Positions 26,274 through 34,646 of a DNA stretch of 42,315 nt are shown here, one piece after another. The DNA comes from Clostridia bacterium (GTDB lineage: Bacteria > Bacillota_A > Clostridia > Christensenellales > Aristaeellaceae). A program made the translations under genes and the position numbers. The stretch is from positions 1-42,315 of the forward strand of contig JAFUDW010000174.1 of NCBI GenBank assembly GCA_017464225.1, written 5' to 3'. Each line of letters opens with the position of its first letter. The first letter of the stretch is position 1. The notes beneath the pieces were generated by a model, which saw only the letters and a list, made by a program, of their open reading frames with translations, ran no database searches and was not told where the DNA came from.

Positions 26274-27935
26274 TTATTGATCTTCGAACGCCCGATTGAT
26301 TTCCTCCTCCCGCAGCGTTTCCTTTTCCATCAGGGCTCGGGCCAGGCGATGCAAAGCGTTTTCGTTTTCCGACAGGCACTGGCGGGTCAGGGCGAAGGCG
26401 GTCTGAAAAATCAGCCGCGCGTCTTGATCGGCGTCGCCGGTTTCCCCCATGACGAAATCCCCCGCCATGGCGGCGGCGATTTCTCGCGCTTTCTTTAAAT
26501 CGCTGGCCGCGCCGGTGGTCACGTCGTTTTTCCCCAGCAGCATTTCCTCCGCCGCCCGGCCGCCCAGGGCGGCGCAGATCATCGCCAGCAGCTGGCTGCG
26601 GGTGTGCAGCAATTGATCGGGCCGCACGCTCATGGCATACCCCGCCGCTCCCCGGGAGGAGGGGATCACCGTCAGGCGGGTCAAGCGCGCCTCAGGCTGC
26701 ATCATGCGGGTCACCACGGCGTGGCCCGCTTCGTGGTACGCCGTGATTTTCTTTTCCGCCTCGGTCATTCGGCCCGGGCGCTCCTCCCCCACCGTCAAGG
26801 CACAGAAGGCCCCTTCGATATCCTGGCTTTCGATGCGCTGCCCGCCCCGGCGAAAAGCGCGGATGGCCGCTTCGTTGAGCAGCGTTTCCAGCTGCGCGCC
26901 GGAAAACAGGGCCGTCTGCCGGGCCAAATCCTCCATCGATATGGCCTGATCGTCGATGGGCTTGTTTCGGGCGTGCACCTGCAGGATCTTCAGCCGCTCG
27001 TCGTAATCGGGCAGGCCGATCTCGATGCGCCGGTCAAAGCGCCCCTCCCGCAGCAAGGCGGGGTCCAGGGTGTCGATCCGGTTGGTGGCAGCCAGAACGA
27101 CGATGCCGTCCTGCCCCGAAAAACCGCTCATTTCCGTCAAAAGGGCGTTCAGGGTCTGCTCCCGCTCGTCGTTGCCGTTGTCCCGTTTTTTACCGATGGC
27201 GTCAATTTCGTCAATGAAAATCACGCCGCCGCCCGCCTTCCTGGCTTTGCGGAATAATTCCCGCACCCGGGACGCGCCTACGCCCACGTAAACCTGCACG
27301 AAATCCGCCCCGCTCATGGCGAAAAAGGCCGTGTGGGCCTCCCCCGCCAGCGCCTTCGCCAACAGCGTTTTGCCGGTGCCCGGCGGGCCGTAGAGCAGCA
27401 CACCCCTGGGAAAGCGCGCGCCGTACCGCCGGAACTGATCAGGGGAGCGAAGGTAATCCACCAGGTCCTGCATGCTGCGCAGCGTATCGCCGCTGACCGC
27501 CACGTCGCTGAACGTGACGGCGGGCACGCGCTCGTCGGGCTGCACCGCCGCCAATTTTTCCATGCCCAGCGCGCCGCGGCCCCGGCCCCGGGAGAAAAAG
27601 GCCAGCAAAAGCACCATGAAGAGCGCCGCGACGGCCAAAGCCGGCATCGCGTTCTCCCGCTCCGCCACGTCGACGCCCAGGCGAAGCAGGCGCTCCTTCC
27701 CATCCGCCGCCCGGGGGTTGGGGGTGATCGCCTGCCGGCCATCCTTCATCGTCACTTGCCAGGTAACGCCGCTGCCGATGACCACGGAGGCGATTTCCCC
27801 CTGCTGAGCCAATTGCCAAAAATCAGCGTAGGAAAGCGTTTCCTCCGTTTGACGTCCGGCTTTTACGCCGTAGCCAAGCAGCAGGACGCCGATCATGCAG
27901 AATACCAGGATCCCCTGCCAGCGCTTTGGTTTCAT
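26274..27935 (-). CDS. FtsH-like membrane AAA+ zinc metalloprotease
   Basis: 553 aa, shorter than FtsH (about 610-650). Two N-terminal transmembrane helices (about 8-24 and 99-114) flank a small outer domain. Then an AAA+ domain: Walker A GPPGTGKT 183-190, IFIDEIDA 239-246 and a second-region-of-homology REGRFDRRI. The M41 protease domain carries zinc motif HEAGH 401-405, and a third-ligand Asp in TTGAASDLKKA. It degrades membrane and regulatory proteins. ATG 27935 has GGGAGGG upstream; a longer in-frame extension to 28388 overlaps the divergent PBP gene and is not supported. It may be a second, accessory FtsH. Confidence 0.9.
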   Translation of the reverse strand: MKPKRWQGILVFCMIGVLLLGYGVKAGRQTEETLSYADFWQLAQQGEIASVVIGSGVTWQVTMKDGRQAITPNPRAADGKERLLRLGVDVAERENAMPALAVAALFMVLLLAFFSRGRGRGALGMEKLAAVQPDERVPAVTFSDVAVSGDTLRSMQDLVDYLRSPDQFRRYGARFPRGVLLYGPPGTGKTLLAKALAGEAHTAFFAMSGADFVQVYVGVGASRVRELFRKARKAGGGVIFIDEIDAIGKKRDNGNDEREQTLNALLTEMSGFSGQDGIVVLAATNRIDTLDPALLREGRFDRRIEIGLPDYDERLKILQVHARNKPIDDQAISMEDLARQTALFSGAQLETLLNEAAIRAFRRGGQRIESQDIEGAFCALTVGEERPGRMTEAEKKITAYHEAGHAVVTRMMQPEARLTRLTVIPSSRGAAGYAMSVRPDQLLHTRSQLLAMICAALGGRAAEEMLLGKNDVTTGAASDLKKAREIAAAMAGDFVMGETGDADQDARLIFQTAFALTRQCLSENENALHRLARALMEKETLREEEINRAFEDQ

Positions 27936-28112
27936 AGAACTGCCCTCCCCTGCCGCGCGCAGAATATGCGTTTGCGTGCAGGCACAGTATACAGGCCGCA
28001 TCGTTCCTTCGTCCATGGTACTTTCCGGCAGTTTTCCAGATATTTTCAGGATAAAGCCAGCATCTGCCTGGAAAAAATGAAGCAAAGAAGCGACAGGGGG
28101 AGGAAACGCGCC

Positions 28113-30614
28113 GTGGGCAAGGGAAAAATTGGCCGTCTGGATCGGAAGCTGAACCAGCTGGAGGAAAAGGAAGGGCTGCGTGATCTCAAGCGCCTCGACG
28201 GCGTGGGCCGGCACAGGAAGCGTACGATCCTGCTGATGATCACGGGGCTGATCCTGTCGGCGGCCACCGCGTTTTATTTCGTTTTTGACGTGGGCTCCTG
28301 GCAGCGGCTGGACATCGATAAAATCATCCACATTCCCCAAACCGGGGCGATTTATGATCAGGACGGGGTTTTCGTGGCCCGCATTCAAAGCAGCCAGAAC
28401 CGGGTCAGCATCCCCCTGACGGACGTGCCGCCGGACGTGCGCAACGCCTTTTTAGCGGCGGAGGACCTGCGGTTTTACCAGCACATCGGCATTGATCCGG
28501 TGCGCATTTTCGGGGCGGTGGCGGCCAACCTGCGGTCGGGGGATTACAGCGAAGGGGCCAGCACCATCACCCAGCAATTGGTGAAGCTGAGCCACCTGAG
28601 CAGCCAGAAAACCGTGGCCCGGAAGCTGGAGGAAATCTACCTGGCCCTGCAATTGGAGGCGGCGGCCAGCAAGGACGAGATTCTGGAAATGTATTTGAAC
28701 TACATTTACTTCGGCCGGGGCGCATACGGCATCGAGGCGGCGGCCCAGGCCTATTTCGGCGTGCACGCCCGGGAATTGACCGTCGCCCAAGGCGCGTCGC
28801 TGGCGGCCATCATCAAGGCCCCGTCATCCTACGCGCCTCACCTGCACCCCGACGCCAACCGGCAGCGGCAGCAGTACATCCTGCGTACCATGCGGGAAAA
28901 CGATCTGCTGACGGAGGAAAACTACCGGGCGGCCCTGGGACAGGATATCACCCCCATCGAGGCGGTCAGCGCCGACATGAAATACGGCTGGTATGTGGAC
29001 GCGGTGCTGGATGAGGCGGAAAGCCTGCTGTCCCTGCAGGCGGAAACGCTGCTGGGCGGCGGCTACCACGTGTACACCGCCTTTGATCCCCAGCAGCAGG
29101 ATATCATGGACACCCATTTTCTCACCGCCGGCAATTTCCCCGCCGACGCCGCCGACGGCACCCAGGTCCAGGCGGCCATGGCCAGCGTGGATATCAACAC
29201 CGGCGGGGTGCGCGCAATCGTGGGCGGCAGGCGCTACCAGGTGCAGCGGGGCCTGAACCGGGCCACCCAACTGCGCCGGCAGCCGGGCTCCTCCCTGAAG
29301 CCCCTGGCGGTGTACGCGCCCGCCATCGAATCCTACGGCTATATGACCGCCAGCGTGCTCAGCGATACCCCACGCAAATTCGGCACCTATTCCCCCCGGA
29401 ACAGCGGCAATCTGTATTACGGCAACGTGACCATCCGCACCGCGCTGAAAAACAGCCTGAACGTGGCGGCGGTATCGCTGCTGGACCAGATCGGCGTGGA
29501 GGCGGGGCGCAATTACCTGCAAAAAACCGGCATCGAATTGGACGACCGGGATTCCAACCTGGCCCTGGCCCTGGGCGCCATGACCTACGGCGTATCCCCG
29601 GTGCAGCTGGCGGCGGCCTACGCCCCCTTCGGCAATGGCGGCGTCTTTTACGCCCCGTATTTTATCGAGCGCATCGAGGACGCCTCGGGACGCGTGCTGT
29701 ATCAGCATGAGGTCAGCGGCGAAAGGGTGCTGAGCCCGCAAAGCGCGTATTTGATGACCAGTTTGCTGCAAACCGTCACATCCTCCGGCACCGGGGCCAA
29801 ATTGAGCGGAGCGGGCACCCCGGTGGCGGGGAAAACCGGCACCGTCAACATGACCGGCGGCGGCAACCGGGATATCTGGATGGCGGCCTACAACAGCCAA
29901 TTGTCCACCGCCACGTGGATGGGCTTTGACAATCCGGATCGGAACCACCGCCTGCAATCCTGGGTATCGGGCGGCGATTACACCGCCGCCATGGCCACCC
30001 GCTTCTTCCGCAGTTATTACGACGGCAAGGAAAAACCGAAATTTTTGCAGGCCGACGGTATCGTGTGGCTGAACATCGATACCAAATCCATCGAATGGGC
30101 GGGTGAACCCATGCTGGCCACCGCCACCACGCCCAAGGCCTACACCTATTCCGAGGTATTCCTGGCCGGCAATATCCCCCGCAAGCAATCCAACGTGTGG
30201 AGCGCCCCCCGCACGCCCTCCTCCTTTTACGTGACCCATAACGCATCCGGCAATCCCGTCCTGGTGATCACCGCCGCCGACGCCGGCGTGTACCGCATCC
30301 AGCGGGACGCCATCGGCGAATGCTTCATCCTGAACGAATTGTACGGCAGCGCCGGCGAAACCCTGTATTATACCGACACCAAGGCGCAATTGGGGGTGGA
30401 ATACACCTACCGCATCATTCCCATCAACGCGGAATTGCTCAACAACGGCGTGCTGCTGGAGGGCAAGCAGGCGGTGCAGGTGGCCCGGGCGAAAGCGCCT
30501 TCCGGGGCCAGCCGGCTTTGGAATGATATCACCGGCCTGCTGTTTGGCAGCGCCGCCCCGGATCAGCCCGACGCCGCCGACACCCTGTCGCTGTTCTGGC
30601 AATCGGGGGATTGA
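28113..30614 (+). CDS. Class A penicillin-binding protein (transglycosylase/transpeptidase)
   Basis: 833 aa. Cytoplasmic basic segment, transmembrane helix (about 37-57), and a GT51 transglycosylase domain: AAEDLRFYQHIGID with catalytic Glu117, GASTITQQLVK, and YIYFGRGAYGIEAAA. Then a transpeptidase domain with SSLK (Ser393, Lys396), SLN (448-450) and KTG (574-576). An FN3-like C-terminal domain follows (about 690-800). It polymerises and cross-links peptidoglycan. GTG 28113 is chosen because GGGGGAGG (28096-28103) lies 9 nt upstream; ATG 28077 would add 12 residues with a poorer site. Divergent from the FtsH-like gene. A strong terminator follows. Confidence 0.95.
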   Translation: MGKGKIGRLDRKLNQLEEKEGLRDLKRLDGVGRHRKRTILLMITGLILSAATAFYFVFDVGSWQRLDIDKIIHIPQTGAIYDQDGVFVARIQSSQNRVSIPLTDVPPDVRNAFLAAEDLRFYQHIGIDPVRIFGAVAANLRSGDYSEGASTITQQLVKLSHLSSQKTVARKLEEIYLALQLEAAASKDEILEMYLNYIYFGRGAYGIEAAAQAYFGVHARELTVAQGASLAAIIKAPSSYAPHLHPDANRQRQQYILRTMRENDLLTEENYRAALGQDITPIEAVSADMKYGWYVDAVLDEAESLLSLQAETLLGGGYHVYTAFDPQQQDIMDTHFLTAGNFPADAADGTQVQAAMASVDINTGGVRAIVGGRRYQVQRGLNRATQLRRQPGSSLKPLAVYAPAIESYGYMTASVLSDTPRKFGTYSPRNSGNLYYGNVTIRTALKNSLNVAAVSLLDQIGVEAGRNYLQKTGIELDDRDSNLALALGAMTYGVSPVQLAAAYAPFGNGGVFYAPYFIERIEDASGRVLYQHEVSGERVLSPQSAYLMTSLLQTVTSSGTGAKLSGAGTPVAGKTGTVNMTGGGNRDIWMAAYNSQLSTATWMGFDNPDRNHRLQSWVSGGDYTAAMATRFFRSYYDGKEKPKFLQADGIVWLNIDTKSIEWAGEPMLATATTPKAYTYSEVFLAGNIPRKQSNVWSAPRTPSSFYVTHNASGNPVLVITAADAGVYRIQRDAIGECFILNELYGSAGETLYYTDTKAQLGVEYTYRIIPINAELLNNGVLLEGKQAVQVARAKAPSGASRLWNDITGLLFGSAAPDQPDAADTLSLFWQSGD

Positions 30615-30688
30615 CTGGATGCGCGAAGCATGTTCGGAAACACGCTCTGGGAACATGAACTGATGCTGAACGCGTAGAAAAAACTAAA

Positions 30689-30722
30689 AGCCCTCGCTTT
30701 TTTTCAGCGAGGGCTTGTGTTT
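30689..30722 (+). terminator. Terminator after the class A PBP
   Basis: Ten-bp perfect stem AGCCCTCGCT/AGCGAGGGCT with loop TTTTTTC, tail TGTGTTT. It lies directly before the left direct repeat of the element. Confidence 0.85.
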
Positions 30723-30723
30723 G

Positions 30724-30824
30724 CTGTGGTATATTTGTGGTAAATTCATCCGTTTTCGTTTCTTGACGCCCGATAACCCTTGATTTTCCTACACTTTTTT
30801 ACTCGATGGGCTTCGTCGTCGGGA
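30724..30824. repeat. Left direct repeat (att-like) of an integrated element, with diverged lysS 3' codons
   Basis: About 100 bp, matching 32522-32621 with about eight differences including one extra T. It includes a 40-bp identical core from TTCTTGACGC to CTACACTTTT. On the minus strand its inner end encodes LVPTTKPIE then stop, close to the true LysS end LFPTMKPVD. The outer end holds two TGTGGTA(A/T)A motifs in tandem that could be integrase arm sites. Positions in the middle are conserved more strongly than the lysS-like part. Confidence 0.8.
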
Positions 30825-31071
30825 CGAGTTTCCCGTAATCACTGTAACTCTTCAAAACCCGCCATGACTGAACAAAACCGACTTTAGTCTTTTCTCAGCA
30901 TCTCTATATACCCTATAACCTTACGCAACCAGCTGCGTTATGGTGTTCTTTTTGGTGTACTGGTGTATGCAGATGCTTTTCGTCCGTCTTTATAAAGCAT
31001 AGCACGCGAATGCCCAATTTTCAATAGGTTTGCCTCGTTTCGCTCATAGGGCAAGAAAATGGGAAACTCTC
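30825..31071. other. Non-coding remnant between left repeat and integrase fragment
   Basis: About 250 bp without a credible gene. A 90-codon minus-strand frame across 30938-31210 reads the integrase fragment out of frame and is not a gene. Three TGGTGT motifs at 30941, 30953 and 30961 are spaced 12 and 8 bp and could be recombinase arm-binding sites. Confidence 0.4.
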
Positions 31072-31224
31072 TTACATCGAGAACTTCCCATCTGTGATTA
31101 CTTTCTCTCGCAACTCCTTCGTCGCATCGGCATAGATATTCATTGTAGCAGATATATCCTGATGACCAAGGATATCTTGCATGAGCTTGATATTCGTACC
31201 GGCTTCGCACAACCTGGTTGTAGC
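31072..31224 (-). pseudogene. Tyrosine recombinase/integrase, C-terminal remnant
   Basis: A stop-terminated frame of about 50 codons reading ATTRLCEAGTNIKLMQDILGHQD and on to ISATMNIYADATKELREK. This is the usual phage-type integrase C-terminus (HTFATRxxEAG, LGH with catalytic His, and the nucleophile Tyr in NIYAD). Everything before the first of these motifs, including the catalytic Arg residues, is missing. The start of the fragment abuts the 3' end of the lipoprotein gene, which suggests a deletion junction near 31225-31240. Inactive as it stands. Confidence 0.75.
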
Positions 31225-31232
31225 ATTCGATA

Positions 31233-31715
31233 TCAAGTCTCGTCCAATGCCGCCTGGTAGCCGTTTTCCTTGTCCCCAGTTATAGTTATGTGATAAGTCT
31301 CACCAAAATCCACATTGAAAGAAATCGGATCGAGCAGAACCGTATATTCTTCAGGATAGTCATTTTCATAGTTTGGATCGCAGTATTCTGTTATGACTCC
31401 GCAGCGAAAAGACAGATTTACGGCGTCTGCCGGATTCTCATATTCCTGTTTGTTGAGTGTCCAGTATAAAACATCATCGTGCTTCAGCATGGATTTATCA
31501 GCGTTCGATATACCTCCGCTGCTTTCAACGCCGTCCAAGTTCTGATCGAGGATCAGCAGTCCAATGTCTTCTTTCAAATCCAATTGGATTATCAGCAGAA
31601 TCTCGTCTTCCGCTGCCTGCGGCGGTGCATCATCTGACCCACTGCAGCCGGACATGCTGACTGCAAGCAACATGGCAAGGAGTGTGAAAAGCAGAGTACT
31701 CATCTTTTTTCTCAT
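31233..31715 (-). CDS. Small secreted lipoprotein, element-borne
   Basis: 160 aa. Signal peptide with a lipobox: KKMSTLLFTLLAMLLAVSMSGC then SGSDDAPP. The mature part is acidic and shows no domain I recognise (LDLKEDIGLLILDQNLDG, LLDPISFNVDFGETYHITITGDKENG). ATG 31715 has AGGAGG seven nt upstream and overlaps the stop of the HTH gene (ATGA), so the two are co-translated. The last codons run into the integrase remnant, so the natural C-terminus may have been changed by a deletion. Function unknown. Confidence 0.75.
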   Translation of the reverse strand: MRKKMSTLLFTLLAMLLAVSMSGCSGSDDAPPQAAEDEILLIIQLDLKEDIGLLILDQNLDGVESSGGISNADKSMLKHDDVLYWTLNKQEYENPADAVNLSFRCGVITEYCDPNYENDYPEEYTVLLDPISFNVDFGETYHITITGDKENGYQAALDET

Positions 31716-32224
31716 CTGTCTTTCCTCCTCGTCGCGATGATTCCAACAATTGCCCCAATGAGGACGATCGGTGCAACTCGGACAAATACCCATTCAAAGG
31801 AATGGAAAGCAGTCCCAAGAACTGCCGTTTCAGGGTCATTGTAATTCCATCCCAAGTAAGGGCTGTTTAGGTAAAATAATACTGCCGTGATGAGTACGGT
31901 CATAACCGCCAGTGAGATGAAGAGCCCATGAGCGATCTTTCTCCATGACTGTCGCTTCTTTGAAAGCTGAAGGTTGATCACCTCCAACTTTTGGGATATT
32001 GCTTTCAGATCATCAGCCTCCGGTTCAGTAACTGCCTCTCCCAGCAAAGTGCTGACGGGAGTTTCAAGCGCTTCGGATAGCGCAAGCAGCAACTCAGAAT
32101 CCGGAACAGACAGGCCTTGCTCCCATTTAGAAATCGTTTGCCGAACCACATTCAGCTTGACTGCGAGTTCTTCTTGGGAAAGACCCTTTACTTTTCTGAT
32201 TGTCTTAATGTTTTCACTTAACAT
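31712..32224 (-). CDS. XRE-family HTH regulator with C-terminal membrane segments
   Basis: 170 aa. HTH_3 domain at about 1-60 (IKTIRKVKGLSQEELAVKLNVVRQTISKWEQGLSVPD), a linker, then two transmembrane helices (about 95-118 and 145-165). HTH proteins with such a membrane tail are common in Firmicutes and are often paired with a membrane or lipoprotein gene. The start ATG 32224 with GGAGG nine nt upstream is chosen; a 46-bp tandem duplication just before it supplies a second ribosome-binding site and start codon in another frame. It is coupled to the lipoprotein gene. Confidence 0.85.
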   Translation of the reverse strand: MLSENIKTIRKVKGLSQEELAVKLNVVRQTISKWEQGLSVPDSELLLALSEALETPVSTLLGEAVTEPEADDLKAISQKLEVINLQLSKKRQSWRKIAHGLFISLAVMTVLITAVLFYLNSPYLGWNYNDPETAVLGTAFHSFEWVFVRVAPIVLIGAIVGIIATRRKDR

Positions 32225-32286
32225 GGCAAAAGCCTCCTTTTCTGATTGTCTTAATGTTTTCACTTAGCATGGCAAAAGCCTCCTTT
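32195..32286. repeat. 46-bp tandem duplication over the HTH start region
   Basis: Two near-identical 46-bp units, offset from 32196 to 32242, each containing the ribosome-binding site, ATG and first codons of the HTH gene. The upstream copy (ATG at 32270) opens an 18-codon frame that stops inside the real gene start. Confidence 0.85.
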
Positions 32287-32595
32287 CGCAGTCATGATAC
32301 TCCCGGCAGGTCCGTTGCCGCAAGCAACGTAAATTAACATCGTCGCAATGCAAGGTATAATTTGAGGTGTTGTCTCTGAACCTGCAATGTTCAGAAGTAT
32401 TTTTCAACTATGCCATGCTCTGAAGAAAGCCTCGTCTTCACTCAGATCTTTATTCAAAGTACGACATAAGAAAAACACTACCATCTGGCAGTGTCTTCTT
32501 TTCAGAGTGTTTCTTGGTCAACTGTGGTAAATCTGTGGTAAATTCATCCGTTTTCGCTTCTTGACGCCCGATAACCCTTGATTTTCCTACACTTT
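32225..32595. other. Intergenic region between the HTH gene and lysS
   Basis: Holds the duplicated start region, an inverted repeat CGTTGC...GCAACG near 32313-32330 that could be an operator, an isolated TATAAT on the plus strand (32356-32361) without a good -35 or gene, the lysS-side terminator and the right repeat. No gene recognised. Confidence 0.5.
32471..32494 (-). terminator. Probable terminator downstream of lysS
   Basis: Stem ACACT-CC/GG-AGTGT around ATCT with a bulge; on the minus strand followed by TTTTTCTT. About 100 bp past the lysS stop, inside the element. Confidence 0.6.
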
Positions 32596-32621
32596 TTAAT
32601 CGACGGGCTTCATCGTAGGGA
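32522..32621. repeat. Right direct repeat (att-like) spanning the lysS 3' end
   Basis: Partner of 30724-30824. It covers the last eight codons and the stop of lysS and about 75 bp downstream, including TGTGGTAAA motifs in tandem. Confidence 0.8.
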
Positions 32622-34071
32622 ACAGCAGCACGTCCCGGATGGAGGGGGTGGCGGTCAACAGCATGACCAGGCGATCCACGCCCACGCCCAGGCCGCCGGT
32701 GGGCGGCATGCCGATTTCCAGGGCGTTGAGGAAATCCTCGTCCACGCCGTGAGCCTCGTCGTCGCCCTGGGCCTTCAGGGCCGCCTGCGCCTCGAACCGC
32801 TGGCGCTGATCGATGGGATCGTTGAGCTCGGAGAAGGCGTTGCCGTGCTCCCGGCCCAGGATGAAGATTTCAAACCGCTCGGTGTACGCGGGATTGCCCG
32901 GCATCTTTTTGGCCAGGGGCGAAATCTCGACGGGATGGCCATAGATGAAGGTGGGCTGCACCAAATGCTCCTCCACGTATTCATCGAAGAACAGATTCAG
33001 GATATCGCCCTTTTGATGGCGCTTTTCGTAATGGATCTTCCGCTCGTCGGCCGCGGCGCAGGCTTCCTCCAGGGTATGGATCGCGTCAAAATCCACGCCG
33101 GAATACTGCTTTACCGCTTCCACCATGGTCATCCGGGCGAAGGGCTTTTCCAAATCGATGGTCACATCGCCGTACTGCACCACGGCGGTGCCGTTGACGG
33201 CCCGGGCCACGGAACGGAACATATCCTCGGTGATATCCATCATGCCGTGGAAATCGGTAAATGCCTGATACAATTCCAGCATGGTGAATTCAGGGTTGTG
33301 CTTGGTATCCATGCCCTCGTTGCGGAACACCCTTCCGATCTCATACACCCGGTCGAAGCCGCCCACGATCAGGCGCTTCAGGTGCAATTCCAGGGCGATG
33401 CGCAGATACATATCGATATCCAGGGTGTTGTGGTGGGTGATGAAGGGCCGGGCCGCCGCGCCGCCCGCCTGGGTGTGCAGCACGGGGGTTTCCACCTCCA
33501 TGAAGCCGCGGCTTTCCAGGAACGCGCGCAGGGCGGAAATGATCTGGCTGCGCTTACGGAAGGTATCCCGCACCTCAGGGTTCACCACCATATCCAGATA
33601 CCGCTGGCGATAGCGCAGATCGGTATCGGTAAGGCCATGGAATTTTTCGGGCAGGGGCTTTAAGCACTTGGCCAGCAGCGTCCAGCCGGTGGTGTGCACG
33701 GAAATTTCGCCGGTCTTGGTTTTGAACACCGTGCCGGTCACGCTGACCACGTCGCCGATATCCAGCTTTTTAAAGGCGGCGTAGCTTTCCTCGCCTACGT
33801 CGTCCCGGCGGATATAGAACTGGATGGTGCCGTCGGCGTCCAGCAGCCGGGCGAAGGATGCCTTGCCCATGATATTCCGGGCCATCATGCGGCCCGCCAG
33901 GGTGACCTCCTTGCCCTCGTAAGCGTCGTAATCCGCCTTTACCTGGCTGCTTTTGGCGGTGACGTCGCACCGGGTGATCAAATACGGGTCGCTGCCCTGC
34001 TCCCGAAGGGCGGCCAGCTTGTCCCGGCGGATTTGTTCCTGTTCAGAATAGCTGATCTGATCCTGCGCCAT
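32596..34071 (-). CDS. lysS: Lysyl-tRNA synthetase (class II)
   Basis: 491 aa, full length. N-terminal OB-fold anticodon-binding domain (about 55-150: [26 protein letters not shown]), then the class II core. Motif 2 is [24 protein letters not shown] and motif 3 is [14 protein letters not shown]. The C-terminus LFPTMKPVD is complete even though an element sits at the stop codon. It follows greA by 35 bp, the classical greA-lysS pairing. Confidence 0.98.
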   Translation of the reverse strand: MAQDQISYSEQEQIRRDKLAALREQGSDPYLITRCDVTAKSSQVKADYDAYEGKEVTLAGRMMARNIMGKASFARLLDADGTIQFYIRRDDVGEESYAAFKKLDIGDVVSVTGTVFKTKTGEISVHTTGWTLLAKCLKPLPEKFHGLTDTDLRYRQRYLDMVVNPEVRDTFRKRSQIISALRAFLESRGFMEVETPVLHTQAGGAAARPFITHHNTLDIDMYLRIALELHLKRLIVGGFDRVYEIGRVFRNEGMDTKHNPEFTMLELYQAFTDFHGMMDITEDMFRSVARAVNGTAVVQYGDVTIDLEKPFARMTMVEAVKQYSGVDFDAIHTLEEACAAADERKIHYEKRHQKGDILNLFFDEYVEEHLVQPTFIYGHPVEISPLAKKMPGNPAYTERFEIFILGREHGNAFSELNDPIDQRQRFEAQAALKAQGDDEAHGVDEDFLNALEIGMPPTGGLGVGVDRLVMLLTATPSIRDVLLFPTMKPVD

Positions 34072-34106
34072 GCGTTTATAACCTCATTTCGTTGGTATAC
34101 TGCCGC

Positions 34107-34595
34107 TTACACGCGGATTTCCAGCACCTTCAGGGGATACATGCCTTCCGGCGCGTCCACCTGCACGGTTTCCCCCACCTTATGGCCCAGCAGGGCCGCG
34201 CCGATGGGCGATTCGTTGGAGATCCGGTTGTTCATGGGATCGGCCTCCCGGGCGCCCACGATGGAGAATTCATCTTCATCCCCATCCTCCACAAACAGCA
34301 CCTTCACCGTGGTGCCCACGTTCACCGATTCGGTGGATACGTCGCCGTCGATCACGATGGCGGTGCGGATATCGTTTTCCAGGGCGGCGATTTCCGCCTC
34401 CAGGCGGCTCTGCTCGTTCTTCGCCTCGTCGTATTCGGCGTTTTCACTCAAATCGCCAAAGCCCCGGGCGATGGAAATCTGCTCGGCCACTTCGGCGCGG
34501 CGGGTGGTGGTCAGGTACTGCAATTTTTCTTCCATTTTCCGCATGCCTTCGGCGGAAACGACGGTCTTATTGCTGTGTTCATGCATTTCGCTCAT
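34107..34595 (-). CDS. greA: Transcription elongation factor GreA
   Basis: 162 aa. N-terminal coiled coil with EGMRKMEEKLQYLTTTRRAEVAEQISIARGFGDLSENAEYDEAKNEQ (tip acidic residues in DLSENAEY). Then the FKBP-like C-domain with SNESPIGAALLGHKVGETVQV. It rescues backtracked RNA polymerase. ATG 34595 follows AGGAG by about 9 nt; the upstream in-frame ATG has no ribosome-binding site. Located between gdpD and lysS on one likely transcript. Confidence 0.96.
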   Translation of the reverse strand: MSEMHEHSNKTVVSAEGMRKMEEKLQYLTTTRRAEVAEQISIARGFGDLSENAEYDEAKNEQSRLEAEIAALENDIRTAIVIDGDVSTESVNVGTTVKVLFVEDGDEDEFSIVGAREADPMNNRISNESPIGAALLGHKVGETVQVDAPEGMYPLKVLEIRV

Positions 34596-34646
34596 GGTGG
34601 TTATCTCCTTTTCTTCCTGGATCACAAAATGGGAAACAAAAAACAT

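Larger units (their letters stand above)
30724..32621. mobile_element. Decayed integrative element at the lysS 3' end
   Basis: A 1.8-kb interval bounded by direct repeats, holding a tyrosine-recombinase remnant, an HTH-membrane regulator and a lipoprotein. Its base composition is visibly more A/T-rich than the flanking PBP and lysS genes. The right repeat contains the real lysS stop and the left repeat a diverged copy of it, which is how elements that integrate into a gene's 3' end look. No transfer or replication genes remain. I infer internal deletion of a larger element. Confidence 0.7.

Noticed and set aside
27333..28112. Long N-terminal extension of the PBP frame
   Set aside because: It lies antisense to the FtsH-like gene; GTG 28113 has a strong ribosome-binding site and gives the usual short cytoplasmic tail.
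26274..28388. N-terminal extension of the FtsH-like gene to 704 codons
   Set aside because: The extension crosses into the divergent PBP gene and lacks a ribosome-binding site; ATG 27935 has GGGAGGG and gives a proper transmembrane start.
28824..30656. 610-codon open frame antisense to the class A PBP
   Set aside because: Repetitive Gly/His/Val/Gln-rich content typical of an antisense frame over a GC-rich gene; no ribosome-binding site; the PBP on the plus strand has all motifs.
30938..31210. 90-codon minus-strand frame in the element
   Set aside because: It reads the integrase remnant in the wrong frame; no ribosome-binding site and no domain.
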